A stretch of 64,000 nt of DNA from Lachnospiraceae bacterium. GTDB lineage: Bacteria > Bacillota > Clostridia > Lachnospirales > Lachnospiraceae. Below, piece by piece: positions 19,504 to 29,164 of the stretch (positions within the stretch are counted from its first letter, which is position 1; each line of letters opens with the position of its first letter). Made by a program: the position numbers and the translations under genes. The stretch is taken from contig JAEEXY010000001.1 in assembly GCA_016288005.1 (NCBI GenBank), forward strand, positions 62,001-126,000. The letters run 5' to 3'. The notes under the pieces are model-generated. The model did not search any database, was not told the origin of the DNA, and was given only the letters and a program-made list of their open reading frames with translations.

Positions 19504-19663
19504 GAACACGTATAAAGCCTGTAATCATATAACTATGAAAGCGGCATAAGTGTGGCCGGATTTAGGAATACCAAAAATTTATCACGGATGATAGCTTTTG
19601 TGTATTATTCAAACGGGTGCGTAAGTGATATCATTTCTCCAAAAATAAAAGGGAGGCAAAGAT

Positions 19664-20908
19664 ATGTCACAGAACGCATGCAGCATTGAAGCTCACAGAG
19701 CTAAAGCAAACGCAGAAAAAGAAAATCTCAGATACACGGACGAGGTGGCAGAATACCTCGCAAGCGTAAACCATACCAAGCCCCGCCCGAATATTCAGCA
19801 GGGTGAGATCGATGAAAAGGGCTACTGGGTAAGGCAGAAGAATTCACTCATTACTCCTTTTGGAAAGGAAGAGGGAGATCTTCAGGCAGACAAAGACAGA
19901 TATATAATTTATTGGAATCCCGGATGCAACTGGAGCCAGCGCCCGGTAATAGTAAGGGAGCTTCTGGGTCTCGAGGATGTGATCAAAGTACAGAAGGTCG
20001 GCCGTTCGGGAGAGAAGAATAAATACGGATGGGGCTTCCCCGAAAATGAAGGTTTTAGGGATCCGGCAACCGGCGTTAACTTCCTTTCGGATCTTTATAC
20101 CAATGCCAATCTCGATTATACCGGCAGAGCCACTACTCCTACTCTTGCGGACTACAGGGAAAAGAAGGCAGTCAACAACGATTATCACAGACTGACAAAC
20201 TATCTGGAGGTTCAGTTCAGGCAGTTCCAGCCTGTTGACGCACCTGATTTATATCCCGTGAAGTTCAGAAAGGAGATAGATGAATTAAATGACTGGTTAT
20301 TCCCGAATATCAACGACGGTCACTACAGACAGGCATTCGCGCAGTCTCCCGAGGCTTATAACGACGGTCATGCGGCATTTCATGCGGCATTGGAAAAACT
20401 GGACGAACGTCTTGCGTCAAACCGATTCTTATTCGGCGATTACATCACGGATTCAGATGTTCGGGCCTATGTTTCACTGATCAAGTGGGAGACCGATTTC
20501 TATCTTGCCTGCGGTCCCCAGAAGAAGCGTATATCCGAGTATAAGAATGTTTGGGAGTATGTAAAGGAGCTTTACAGTATTCCTGCTTTTGCCAGATATA
20601 TAAACAGGCATGACAAAGCAAAGGACGATACCCGCGGAGATTTTGGCTCCTATGTTTTCAGGGTTGTCAGCAAGCTTGACCTTGATGAGTTCTTAAAGAC
20701 GGATCATGCCAGAAAAGCCCTTTCACAGGATCCCGAAAATGTATTTTTAAAGCACCCCGCAGGCGAGACCGCTGAGGATTACCAGTCGGTCATCTCAAAG
20801 ACCAAATGGAACGATCCTTCACAGGAAGTAAGGGCAGATAAGAACTTTGTTCTTTCCGTTGACGCATCTGTTAACCCCTTAAAGGGTAAACTGCGTAATC
20901 AGGAGTGA
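19664..20908 (+). CDS. Glutathionyl-hydroquinone reductase-like (ECM4/YqjG-type GST family) protein, copy 1
   Basis: YWNPGCNWSQRPVIVRELLGLEDVI...GRATTPTLADYREKKAVNNDYHRL...FLFGDYITDSDVRAYVSLIKWETDF; parallels the xi-class GST fold with a Cys at the CPWA position. Confidence 0.85.
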   Translation: MSQNACSIEAHRAKANAEKENLRYTDEVAEYLASVNHTKPRPNIQQGEIDEKGYWVRQKNSLITPFGKEEGDLQADKDRYIIYWNPGCNWSQRPVIVRELLGLEDVIKVQKVGRSGEKNKYGWGFPENEGFRDPATGVNFLSDLYTNANLDYTGRATTPTLADYREKKAVNNDYHRLTNYLEVQFRQFQPVDAPDLYPVKFRKEIDELNDWLFPNINDGHYRQAFAQSPEAYNDGHAAFHAALEKLDERLASNRFLFGDYITDSDVRAYVSLIKWETDFYLACGPQKKRISEYKNVWEYVKELYSIPAFARYINRHDKAKDDTRGDFGSYVFRVVSKLDLDEFLKTDHARKALSQDPENVFLKHPAGETAEDYQSVISKTKWNDPSQEVRADKNFVLSVDASVNPLKGKLRNQE

Positions 20909-20917
20909 GGCACAGGC

Positions 20918-21802
20918 ATGGAGATAAGTGAAAAAAAAGAAGGTTCTTTGTATTCGGTGACTTTTCTGGACGAGAACAAAGAGATCGGTCATATCGAAGC
21001 GATATCCGACGGTCATGAATGGTCAAGGATAACCGAACTGAAAGTTGCGCCGGGATATGAAGGGGAGCAGATTGAAGTAAAACTGATCGAAAGTATAAAA
21101 AAGACACTTAAGGTGCATCATATTTTTGCGGTGACAGAACAAAAGCTGTTCCCTGTATATGAAAAGGCAGGATTCTTCAGATCCAAGACGTCTTTTACCT
21201 TTACGGAAACGGTGAACGGCGAAACGCTGAAAGACTGGGAAGACGCAGGATTGTTTCTTCCCGAAGGATTCCGCTTTGAAGAAGAGTTTTACCCCCGAAA
21301 ATCTTTTATAGACAATGGCAGCATTGAAAAGAAAAAGGATGTCGGAGAGATAAGGTATTCCGACACGCTTGACGGAGCGGATTTCAACGAGATAAACAGA
21401 GTCCTTTCAAAAGCATTTGGAGGACATGAGCGGGATGCAAACAAGACCAGAGAAGTGTTTTCAACTTCAGAAAAGGTCGAACTGGCTTTTGACGGCAGCA
21501 CTCTTGTCGGTGTTGCGAGAGCCGTGACCGATAATAAAAGCAACGCTCTTATCCTGAATGTTGCTGTGGATCCTTGTTATCAGGGTTTTCATATTGGTTG
21601 GAACATAGTTGTAAAACTGGCAGAACAACTGCCTGACTACTCTGTTTTCCTGAATACGCATCCGGGTGCCGTAGGCTTTTACAACAGAAAAGGATTCAGA
21701 CGGAACAGAACAGCTTTTTGCTATACAGAAGGCAATATGCCGCTTGAGATATCAAAGGGATTCAATCTTCCCGAGGGCTACAGATTCCCCGATGAATACT
21801 GA
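20918..21802 (+). CDS. Tandem-duplicated GNAT acetyltransferase
   Basis: Two GNAT-like halves: EKAGFFRSKTSFTFTETVNGETL...LPEGFRFEEEF versus NRKGFRRNRTAFCYTEGNMPLE...LPEGYRFPDEY. Confidence 0.75.
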   Translation: MEISEKKEGSLYSVTFLDENKEIGHIEAISDGHEWSRITELKVAPGYEGEQIEVKLIESIKKTLKVHHIFAVTEQKLFPVYEKAGFFRSKTSFTFTETVNGETLKDWEDAGLFLPEGFRFEEEFYPRKSFIDNGSIEKKKDVGEIRYSDTLDGADFNEINRVLSKAFGGHERDANKTREVFSTSEKVELAFDGSTLVGVARAVTDNKSNALILNVAVDPCYQGFHIGWNIVVKLAEQLPDYSVFLNTHPGAVGFYNRKGFRRNRTAFCYTEGNMPLEISKGFNLPEGYRFPDEY

Positions 21803-21828
21803 ACCTGACAGGTCGCTGATGTATATTA

Positions 21829-21861
21829 TTGCGATAAAGAATGTTTATCGCAAACGATAAA
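21829..21861. promoter_or_regulatory. Overlapping inverted repeats, candidate operator
   Basis: ttgcgataaa-gaatg-tttatcgcaa (perfect 10-bp arms, 21829-21853) overlapping tttatcg-caaa-cgataaa (perfect 7-bp arms, 21844-21861). Confidence 0.65.
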
Positions 21862-21946
21862 AACTATTGATTTTACAGAACGATATAAGTGCTTTAAGAT
21901 GAAAAATCATAAATCTAACGCGAAAGAGCGCAGAGAGGAGAAAGCC

Positions 21947-22012
21947 ATGATGAAGATGATGTGTTGTCGAATGTGTATGATGCTCAGGGAAAACTGTATA
22001 CCGAAAAAATGA
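21947..22012 (+). CDS. Putative Met/Cys-rich leader peptide (21 aa)
   Basis: ATG 21947 preceded by gaggag SD at 6-nt spacing; reads MMKMMCCRMCMMLRENCIPKK*, 7 Met + 4 Cys of 21. Terminator-like hairpin lies downstream before the next gene. Confidence 0.65.
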   Translation: MMKMMCCRMCMMLRENCIPKK

Positions 22013-22048
22013 TTCCGGTGTGAATGCTTAGATAAGATTTGATCACGA

Positions 22049-22082
22049 AGCAGTCCCATGGGATGTGGGAGTGCTATTTTTA
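22049..22082 (+). terminator. Candidate attenuator/terminator hairpin in the leader
   Basis: agca-g-tccca ... tggga-g-tgct followed by attttta, between the leader ORF and the gene starting at 22107. Confidence 0.55.
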
Positions 22083-22106
22083 TGCCAAAAAAAGGAGAGT
22101 AAAGAG

Positions 22107-23339
22107 ATGTCATTATCATGCACGGTTGATTTTTCAAAGAAAGAGAAAACAAAGAGCGCTTACACGGACGAACTCGCCGAGCAGTTTGCTAAGGAAGCCG
22201 GCGGACTTGCGCCCCGTCCCAATGAGCAGAGAGACGAGACAAACGAGCGCGGCGTATTCGTACGACAGCCCAACTCATTCATCGAACCCTTTTCGGAGAC
22301 CGGAGACGGATTCAAGGCAGAGGCTAACCGCTACGCCATTTATTGGGCGCATGGCTGCAACTGGTCAAACCGTCCCGTCATTGCAAGAGATCTTCTTGGA
22401 CTTGAGAATGTGATCGCGGATCAGACCACGAGCCATTCGGGCGAGACAAATGTTTACGGACACGGGTTCGCAGATCAGAAGGATTTTAAGGATCCCCTGA
22501 CAGGCGTACATTTCCTTTCTGAGTTCTATAAGAACGCAAATCCCGATTACAAGGGCCGCGCGACCACACCCACCTTTGTCGACATCATCGGCAAAAAGGC
22601 TGTAAACAACGATTATCACAGGCTTTCAAATTATATTGAGGTTCAGTTCAGAAAGTTCCAGCCCGTGGATGCTCCCGATCTGTATCCCAAGAAATACAGA
22701 AAAGAGATCGACGAGTTCAACGACTGGCTTTTCCCTCATATCAACAACGGTCATTACCGCATGGCATTCGGAGTATCGTGGGAGGCATACAATGAGGGCT
22801 ACGAAGATTTCTTCGATTCGCTCGAGAAACTCGACAAGCGCCTTGAGACCAACCGCTTCATCTTCGGCGACTACATTACCGATTCCGACATCAGAGCCTA
22901 CGTTTCGCTGGTAAGATGGGAGACCGGATACTTCAGGTCGATCGGTCCGATGAAAAAGAGGATCACCGAGTACAAGAACATCTGGGGTTATGTAAGAGAG
23001 CTCTATTCGATCCCTCAGTTCGCAAAATACACATTCTTCAGAGAGGGCAGAGGCATCGGCGGAAGAGGCGGATTCTTCAAGGGTTATGAGGAGCGCATCG
23101 TGCCCCTGATCCCGTTCGAGGAGCTCTGGAAGACCGATCACGAGAGAGCAAAGCTTTCGGCCGATCCCGAGAACCTGTTCTTAAAGCATCCGGCAGGCGA
23201 GACCCCCGAGGATTACCAGTCCGAGATATCCAAGACGATCTGGAACTCACCTTCATGGGATGAAAGGGAACCTACGAACTACAGACCCGATTTTGACGTA
23301 ACGGTCAATCCTATAAAGGGCCTGCTGAAGAACGAATAA
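22107..23339 (+). CDS. Glutathionyl-hydroquinone reductase-like protein, copy 2
   Basis: YWAHGCNWSNRPVIARDLLGLENVI...GRATTPTFVDIIGKKAVNNDYHRL...FIFGDYITDSDIRAYVSLVRWETGY; start at ATG 22107 after aaggagag. Confidence 0.85.
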   Translation: MSLSCTVDFSKKEKTKSAYTDELAEQFAKEAGGLAPRPNEQRDETNERGVFVRQPNSFIEPFSETGDGFKAEANRYAIYWAHGCNWSNRPVIARDLLGLENVIADQTTSHSGETNVYGHGFADQKDFKDPLTGVHFLSEFYKNANPDYKGRATTPTFVDIIGKKAVNNDYHRLSNYIEVQFRKFQPVDAPDLYPKKYRKEIDEFNDWLFPHINNGHYRMAFGVSWEAYNEGYEDFFDSLEKLDKRLETNRFIFGDYITDSDIRAYVSLVRWETGYFRSIGPMKKRITEYKNIWGYVRELYSIPQFAKYTFFREGRGIGGRGGFFKGYEERIVPLIPFEELWKTDHERAKLSADPENLFLKHPAGETPEDYQSEISKTIWNSPSWDEREPTNYRPDFDVTVNPIKGLLKNE

Positions 23340-23384
23340 TAAACATATATATAAATCATAAAAAAGGAAAGAGGAAAGAGGATT

Positions 23385-25091
23385 ATGAAAAAGACTAATA
23401 AGAGAATTGTATTAAGAAAGGGCCTGAGTCTCCTGCTTGCAGCGCTGCTCGCATTTGCTTCGCTTACCGGCTGCTCGACAACGGGAAAAGACGCAGGCAC
23501 CGATAAAAACGTAACAGGTGTTGCCGCAGCTGATAAGAGTAACAACAGCAGCAACAGCAGTTCTGATGCCAGCAAGGAAAAGATCATCAACATAGCAGTC
23601 AGCAGTGACCCTTCATTTGCATCGGATGCACTTGGCGACAGCCTTATGGCTACTCTGTCACTTCTTCGCGAAGGACTTACCAGATACGGTGACGGAGTGC
23701 TCGTTGACGGACTTGCAGAAAGCTATGAGCACAACGATGATTTTACAAAGTGGACCTTCCATCTGAGAGAGAGCGGCTGGAACAACGGTGAGCCGGTCAC
23801 AGCGGATGACTGGGTATACATAATCGGAGCAATGCTTGACGGAACTCAGCCTCTTGCATTCGCAGACTTCCTGTATGAGATCAAAAATGCCCGTGAAGTA
23901 TACACAAAGGAAAAGGATGTTTCGGAGCTTGGTGTTATCGCAGTTGATGAAAAGACAGTCGTATTTGAACTTGCTTATCCCGTAGCATACTTCCCTTATC
24001 TGATCACGCACTGCATGCATTTCGGATTTGACCGTGAGTATTCGGATCAGGTCGGGATCGATAATCTTGGAACCGAAGCGCAGTATACACTCTGCAACGG
24101 ACCTTTCTACATCGAATCCTGGGAGCATGACAATAAGCTTGTATTCAAGAAGAATCCTTACTACTGGAACAAGGACAATATTAAGATCGATCAGGTAAAC
24201 GTATATGTTATCCCCGATCAGGCTACACAGGTCAACCTGTTCTTAAACGGACAGCTCGACGTTGTTGATTTCGCATACCAGAGACTTTCGGCTATCGAAG
24301 GCGCCGGATTTACCGCAGCTACCTACAACAACGGCCGTACGGCTTATCTCAACTATAATCATTCAAATCAGTTCTTAAAGAACAAGTATGTAAGACAGGC
24401 GATCTCCGCAGCCATCGATCGTGATGCGCTCGTAAACGGCGTGCTCCATGTGGGCTCACCCGCTGACGGACTTATCCCGGTAGGTCTGGCAGGCGACGGA
24501 AAGAAGTCATTCCGTGAGATCGTAGGCCCCAACCTTCCATACAGTTATGATCTGACCAAGGCAAAGGAATTACTGAACAAGGGTCTTGCAGAACTCGGAC
24601 TTTCGTCTCCTTCGGATATCACGATCACGATCCTTGCGAGCAATACGGATGAGTTCATTGCCGTAACCGGTGCGCTGCAGCAGCTCTTAAAAGAGAACCT
24701 CGGCATCAATGTTGAAGTTGAGACAACGGACTCGACTTCACTCAGAGCTAAAAGAAACGCATATGAGTACGACCTGCTCCTGCAGAGCTGGGGCGCCGAC
24801 TGGGATGACGCTACCAACTTCCTCGGCGGATATGAGCGCGATGCTTCGGCTAATCCCGCACTCTTTATCAATGAAGAGTTCAATGAAGTATATCATCAGG
24901 CTACATACAGCACTGACCTGACCGAAAGGATAGTGCTCCTCGGCAAGGCTGAAGCAGTTCTTATGGAAGAGCAGGCGATAACACCTCTCTACTACACAGG
25001 ACAGTACTACAGTGTTTCGAATCGAGTTACCGGAGTATTAAGAAGAGCGGTTGTGCCCTATTTGGATCTGTACTTTGCAGATGTTAAATAA
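23385..25091 (+). CDS. ABC transporter substrate-binding lipoprotein, peptide/nickel family 5 (DppA/OppA-like)
   Basis: Lipobox LTGCS; LAESYEHNDDFTKWTFHLRESGWNNGEPVTADDWVY, RQAISAAIDRDALV. Confidence 0.95.
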   Translation: MKKTNKRIVLRKGLSLLLAALLAFASLTGCSTTGKDAGTDKNVTGVAAADKSNNSSNSSSDASKEKIINIAVSSDPSFASDALGDSLMATLSLLREGLTRYGDGVLVDGLAESYEHNDDFTKWTFHLRESGWNNGEPVTADDWVYIIGAMLDGTQPLAFADFLYEIKNAREVYTKEKDVSELGVIAVDEKTVVFELAYPVAYFPYLITHCMHFGFDREYSDQVGIDNLGTEAQYTLCNGPFYIESWEHDNKLVFKKNPYYWNKDNIKIDQVNVYVIPDQATQVNLFLNGQLDVVDFAYQRLSAIEGAGFTAATYNNGRTAYLNYNHSNQFLKNKYVRQAISAAIDRDALVNGVLHVGSPADGLIPVGLAGDGKKSFREIVGPNLPYSYDLTKAKELLNKGLAELGLSSPSDITITILASNTDEFIAVTGALQQLLKENLGINVEVETTDSTSLRAKRNAYEYDLLLQSWGADWDDATNFLGGYERDASANPALFINEEFNEVYHQATYSTDLTERIVLLGKAEAVLMEEQAITPLYYTGQYYSVSNRVTGVLRRAVVPYLDLYFADVK

Positions 25092-25159
25092 TTAAGACGA
25101 TTATTGGGGAAACGGAGCCGTAATGGGTTCCGTTTCCCTGTATAACAGAGGAATCATCC

Positions 25160-26119
25160 ATGCGAAAATATATTCTTAAGAGAATACTTCTTGCTGTTGT
25201 CACAATTTACGTGATAATGACGCTGACGTTTTTTATCATGCACTCCATACCCGGAACACCCTTTAAAATGGGCAATGACAGCCTGTCGGAGGATACGATC
25301 GCTGTGCTGATGGAACGCTACGGGCTCGACCAGCCGCTGTACAGACAGTATTTCAAATACATAGGCAATATATTCAGAGGCGATTTCGGAGTATCGACTT
25401 CAAACGGCTACAGGAGCGTATCCGATATCATAAAGACTTCATTTCCCGTTTCTGCGGATCTTGGCATAAGAGCACTGATATTCGGAACCGTGGCCGGCAT
25501 ACTGCTCGGCATTACTTCGGCACTGCACAGGGGAAAGCCGGTAGATCACATGTCTACGGTAATAGCGATAATCGGCATATCGGTTCCTAGCTTCGTTCTG
25601 GGAACGGTACTGCAGACCATTCTCGGACTTGGATTATCGAGATGGGTCAAGCTGATCTTCAACACCGAATACCAACTGTTCCCGATCGCGCGATGGGAAA
25701 GTTTCAGATACACCCTGATCCCGAGCTTTGTGCTCGGCATGGGAACCGTGGCGGGGCTTGCGCGACTCATGCGCACATCGATGCTGGATGTTATCGACCA
25801 GGACTATGTTAAGACCGCAAAGAGCAAAGGTATATCGAACCGTGCGATCGTATGGAAGCATGAAGTAAGGAACGCGATGATGCCGGTCGTAACGGTTCTC
25901 GGCCGCATGATCGGAGGCGTGGTAACGGGCTCCTACATCATCGAGAGCCAGTTCGCGATACCCGGTCTGGGCAAATATCTGGTAAACAGCATCAGTTCGA
26001 GGGATTACACAATGACGATGGGACTTACGGTATTCTATTCGATATTCATCGTCGGGAGCATGCTGCTTGTAGATATCCTGTACTGTGTTGTTGATCCGAG
26101 GGTAAGACTTACAAAATGA
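25160..26119 (+). CDS. Oligopeptide/dipeptide ABC transporter permease (DppB-like)
   Basis: MRKYILKRILLAVVTIYVIMTLTFFIMHSIPGTPF...LRTSMLDVIDQDYVKTAKSKGISNRAIVWKHEVRNAMMPVVT. Confidence 0.96.
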   Translation: MRKYILKRILLAVVTIYVIMTLTFFIMHSIPGTPFKMGNDSLSEDTIAVLMERYGLDQPLYRQYFKYIGNIFRGDFGVSTSNGYRSVSDIIKTSFPVSADLGIRALIFGTVAGILLGITSALHRGKPVDHMSTVIAIIGISVPSFVLGTVLQTILGLGLSRWVKLIFNTEYQLFPIARWESFRYTLIPSFVLGMGTVAGLARLMRTSMLDVIDQDYVKTAKSKGISNRAIVWKHEVRNAMMPVVTVLGRMIGGVVTGSYIIESQFAIPGLGKYLVNSISSRDYTMTMGLTVFYSIFIVGSMLLVDILYCVVDPRVRLTK

Positions 26120-26150
26120 TCATACCGGCAGAAAATAGGAGGATTACAAA

Positions 26151-27089
26151 ATGGCGATCACTGCAGCCGTTAACGATAAAAAGCCCTTTGTAAAGGATTT
26201 TACGAGGGTAACGAGAGATATAGAGGCGAGCCAGAAGATTCACCGCGAATCGATGACATACCTGCAGGGAGTCGTAAGGACCCTGAAGAGAAACAAGGTG
26301 GCGATGATATCCTTGGGATTTATAGTTTTTTTGCTGCTCGTCGCCATATTCGGACCGATGATATTCCCGGACTACGAAAAACAGGATCTGCTGCACACGC
26401 TTCAGAAACCGGGAGCGGGGCATATACTCGGGACCGATGAGCTCGGCAGGGATGTTCTCACGAGACTTATCAGAGGCACCAGAGTGTCGCTGTTCATCGG
26501 GTTTGCGGCAGAGACGATCAATCTGTTTATCGGCATCATTTACGGTGGTATCGCGGGTTTTATCGGAGGCAAGGTCGATAACATCATGATGAGGATAGTC
26601 GAAGTACTGATGAGCATTCCCCAGACACTCGTGATGATCCTGATGTTGACGATCTTAAAAAGAGGCGTAGTAACGCTGATCTTTTCACTGACGATAACCG
26701 GATGGATAGGACTTGCGAGACTCGTAAGAGGCCAGGTGCTGGCACTCAGGGAGAATGAGTATGTTGTGGCGGCAAAGGTACTCGGCGCGAGCAAAAAGGA
26801 CATCCTGCTCGGACATCTGATACCCAATGCCGTAGGTCCGATAATCGTTAACTACACGATGAGTATCCCGGGCGCGATCGGCGCTGAGGCGGGACTGAGC
26901 TACCTGGGACTCGGAATATCCGTGCCCGAAGCCAGCTGGGGAAATATGCTCCAGTTCGGAGCGAGCCAGTTCCCCGCATCGTTATGGCTCTTTTTTGCAC
27001 CGGCTGGTTTATTTGCGCTGGCTATGCTCGCATTTAACCTTTTCGGTGACGGGTTGAGGGATGCGCTTGACCCCAAGATGAGAAAATGA
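26151..27089 (+). CDS. Oligopeptide/dipeptide ABC transporter permease (DppC-like)
   Basis: HILGTDELGRDVLTRLIRGTRVSLFIGFAAE; EYVVAAKVLGASKKDILLGHLIPNAVGPIIV. Confidence 0.96.
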   Translation: MAITAAVNDKKPFVKDFTRVTRDIEASQKIHRESMTYLQGVVRTLKRNKVAMISLGFIVFLLLVAIFGPMIFPDYEKQDLLHTLQKPGAGHILGTDELGRDVLTRLIRGTRVSLFIGFAAETINLFIGIIYGGIAGFIGGKVDNIMMRIVEVLMSIPQTLVMILMLTILKRGVVTLIFSLTITGWIGLARLVRGQVLALRENEYVVAAKVLGASKKDILLGHLIPNAVGPIIVNYTMSIPGAIGAEAGLSYLGLGISVPEASWGNMLQFGASQFPASLWLFFAPAGLFALAMLAFNLFGDGLRDALDPKMRK

Positions 27090-27110
27090 TGATCTTTAGG
27101 AGGAAGCGTC

Positions 27111-28148
27111 ATGCTTGAGATTAAAGGATTGAAGGTATCCTTTCGCACATATTCCGGCGAAGTTCAGGCCGTAAGAGGCGTGGACCTGGAGCTTGAAGAG
27201 GGCGGGATACTCGCGATCGTTGGTGAGTCCGGCTGCGGAAAGTCGGTTACGGCGCAGAGTATCCTGAAGCTCCACGATCCCGGCATCGCCAGCTACAAAG
27301 ACGGCGAGATACTGCTGGACGGAAAAGACCTGCTCAAATTCAGTGAAAAAGAGATACAGAAGATCAGGGGCAAGGAGATCAGCATGATCTTCCAGGACCC
27401 CATGACTTCGCTGAACCCCACGATGACGGTAGGCAATCAGATCATCGAGGTATTAAGGGAGCACGAAAGGGACGAAAAGGGTCATAAGATCAGTAAAAAA
27501 GCCGCAAGAGAGCGTGCCGTGGAGCTGCTGAAGATGGTCAGGATTCCCAATGCGGAGAGGAGGATCAACGAGTATCCGCATGAGTTTTCGGGCGGTCAGA
27601 GGCAGCGCGTGATGATAGCGATCGCGATGGCCTGCGCGCCGAGGATCCTGATCGCCGATGAGCCGACAACGGCACTTGATGTTACGGTTCAGGCACAGAT
27701 ACTCGAGCTCATGAAGGAAATGCAAAGGGAACGGGGGACCTCGATCATCATCATTTCCCACGATATGGGCGCAGTAGCCAGCATAGCGAAAAATGTCGCG
27801 GTAATGTACGGAGGTCTCGTTGTCGAGTCAGGCACCGCGGAAGATATATTTTACAGACATGAGCACCCGTATACAAAGGGACTGCTTGATTCGGTACCCA
27901 AGGCGGGACAGAGAAAGGACAGGGAGCTCGACTCGATCGAGGGAACTCCGCCCGATCTCATAAAACCGCCCGTGGGCTGTCCTTTTGCCGACAGATGCAA
28001 ATACGCGATGCAGATATGCAGGGATCATCTGCCCGAGGAAACAGTTCTTTCCGATGACCATAAGTGCAGATGCTGGCTCTTGGACAGCGAATGCCCGCAT
28101 AAGAGGCTTTCTTTACGAAAATACGATGATTCGGACGGAGAGGAATAG
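27111..28148 (+). CDS. Oligopeptide/dipeptide ABC transporter ATPase (DppD-like)
   Basis: Walker A GESGCGKS, signature EFSGGQRQRVMIAIA, Walker B ILIADEPTTALD, Cys-containing C-terminus GCPFADRCKYAMQIC. Confidence 0.97.
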   Translation: MLEIKGLKVSFRTYSGEVQAVRGVDLELEEGGILAIVGESGCGKSVTAQSILKLHDPGIASYKDGEILLDGKDLLKFSEKEIQKIRGKEISMIFQDPMTSLNPTMTVGNQIIEVLREHERDEKGHKISKKAARERAVELLKMVRIPNAERRINEYPHEFSGGQRQRVMIAIAMACAPRILIADEPTTALDVTVQAQILELMKEMQRERGTSIIIISHDMGAVASIAKNVAVMYGGLVVESGTAEDIFYRHEHPYTKGLLDSVPKAGQRKDRELDSIEGTPPDLIKPPVGCPFADRCKYAMQICRDHLPEETVLSDDHKCRCWLLDSECPHKRLSLRKYDDSDGEE

Positions 28149-28151
28149 AAT

Positions 28152-29144
28152 ATGTCGGATGAGATTTTGTTTGAAATAGACGGCCTGACCAAATCGTTTG
28201 ATGTCGGCGGAAAAAAGAAGCTGACAGCAGTAGACGGGATATCGCTGAAGATCAGAAAAGGCGAGATACTGGGGCTTGTCGGCGAGTCGGGCTGCGGCAA
28301 GAGCACGCTCGGACGTACGATCACGAGAGTATATGAGCCCACGGCCGGAAAGATCCTGTATAAAGGCAAAGACATCGCTAAACTCAGGGGTAAAGACGCA
28401 AAGCAGTACGCGTCTGAGGTGCAGATGATATTCCAGGACCCTTACGCATCTTTAGACCCGCGCATGACCATAGGCGACATCATCAAAGAGGGCATGAAGA
28501 TCCATAAGATCGGAAATGACGCCGAACGTACAGACAGAATGTATGAGCTGCTCGAGCTTGTAGGCCTGTCGAAGGAGCATGCTCTCAGATTTCCGTATGA
28601 GTTTTCGGGCGGCCAGCGGCAGCGTGTGGGCATTGCCAGGGCACTGGCGGTAAATCCGGAGTTTATTGTCTGCGATGAGCCCGTGTCGGCTCTGGATGTT
28701 TCCATTCAGGCGCAGATCATAAACCTGCTGAAGAGCCTGCAGCAGAAACTCGGGCTGACATTGCTCTTTATAGCGCACGATCTGTCTGTAGTCAGATACG
28801 TATCCGACAGAGTCGGTGTTATGTATCTCGGTTCGCTTGTGGAGATAGCCAACGCGGAGGAGCTGTATCTGAACCCGATACATCCCTATACGCGCGGTCT
28901 GCTGTCTGCTATACCGACACCCGATCCGCATGTCGAGCAGAGCAAGGTACGCACATTGCTCGAGGGCGATGTGCCGAGCCCCATCGATATCCCGGTCGGC
29001 TGCAAATTTGCGGGCAGATGCCCTTACGCAAACAAGAAAAAAGAGGATGGCGTGCCGGGGCTCACAGACATCGGCTCGGGACATCAGGTGGCATGCTTCT
29101 GCATAAAAGAGATACTCGGCATGATGGATGTCGGCAATTTCTGA
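28152..29144 (+). CDS. Oligopeptide/dipeptide ABC transporter ATPase (DppF/OppF-like)
   Basis: GESGCGKSTLGRTI, EFSGGQRQRVGIARAL, FIVCDEPVSALDVSIQAQIINLL, GCKFAGRCPYANKK. Confidence 0.97.
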   Translation: MSDEILFEIDGLTKSFDVGGKKKLTAVDGISLKIRKGEILGLVGESGCGKSTLGRTITRVYEPTAGKILYKGKDIAKLRGKDAKQYASEVQMIFQDPYASLDPRMTIGDIIKEGMKIHKIGNDAERTDRMYELLELVGLSKEHALRFPYEFSGGQRQRVGIARALAVNPEFIVCDEPVSALDVSIQAQIINLLKSLQQKLGLTLLFIAHDLSVVRYVSDRVGVMYLGSLVEIANAEELYLNPIHPYTRGLLSAIPTPDPHVEQSKVRTLLEGDVPSPIDIPVGCKFAGRCPYANKKKEDGVPGLTDIGSGHQVACFCIKEILGMMDVGNF

Positions 29145-29164
29145 TTCATTTGAGGGGGAAAGAT

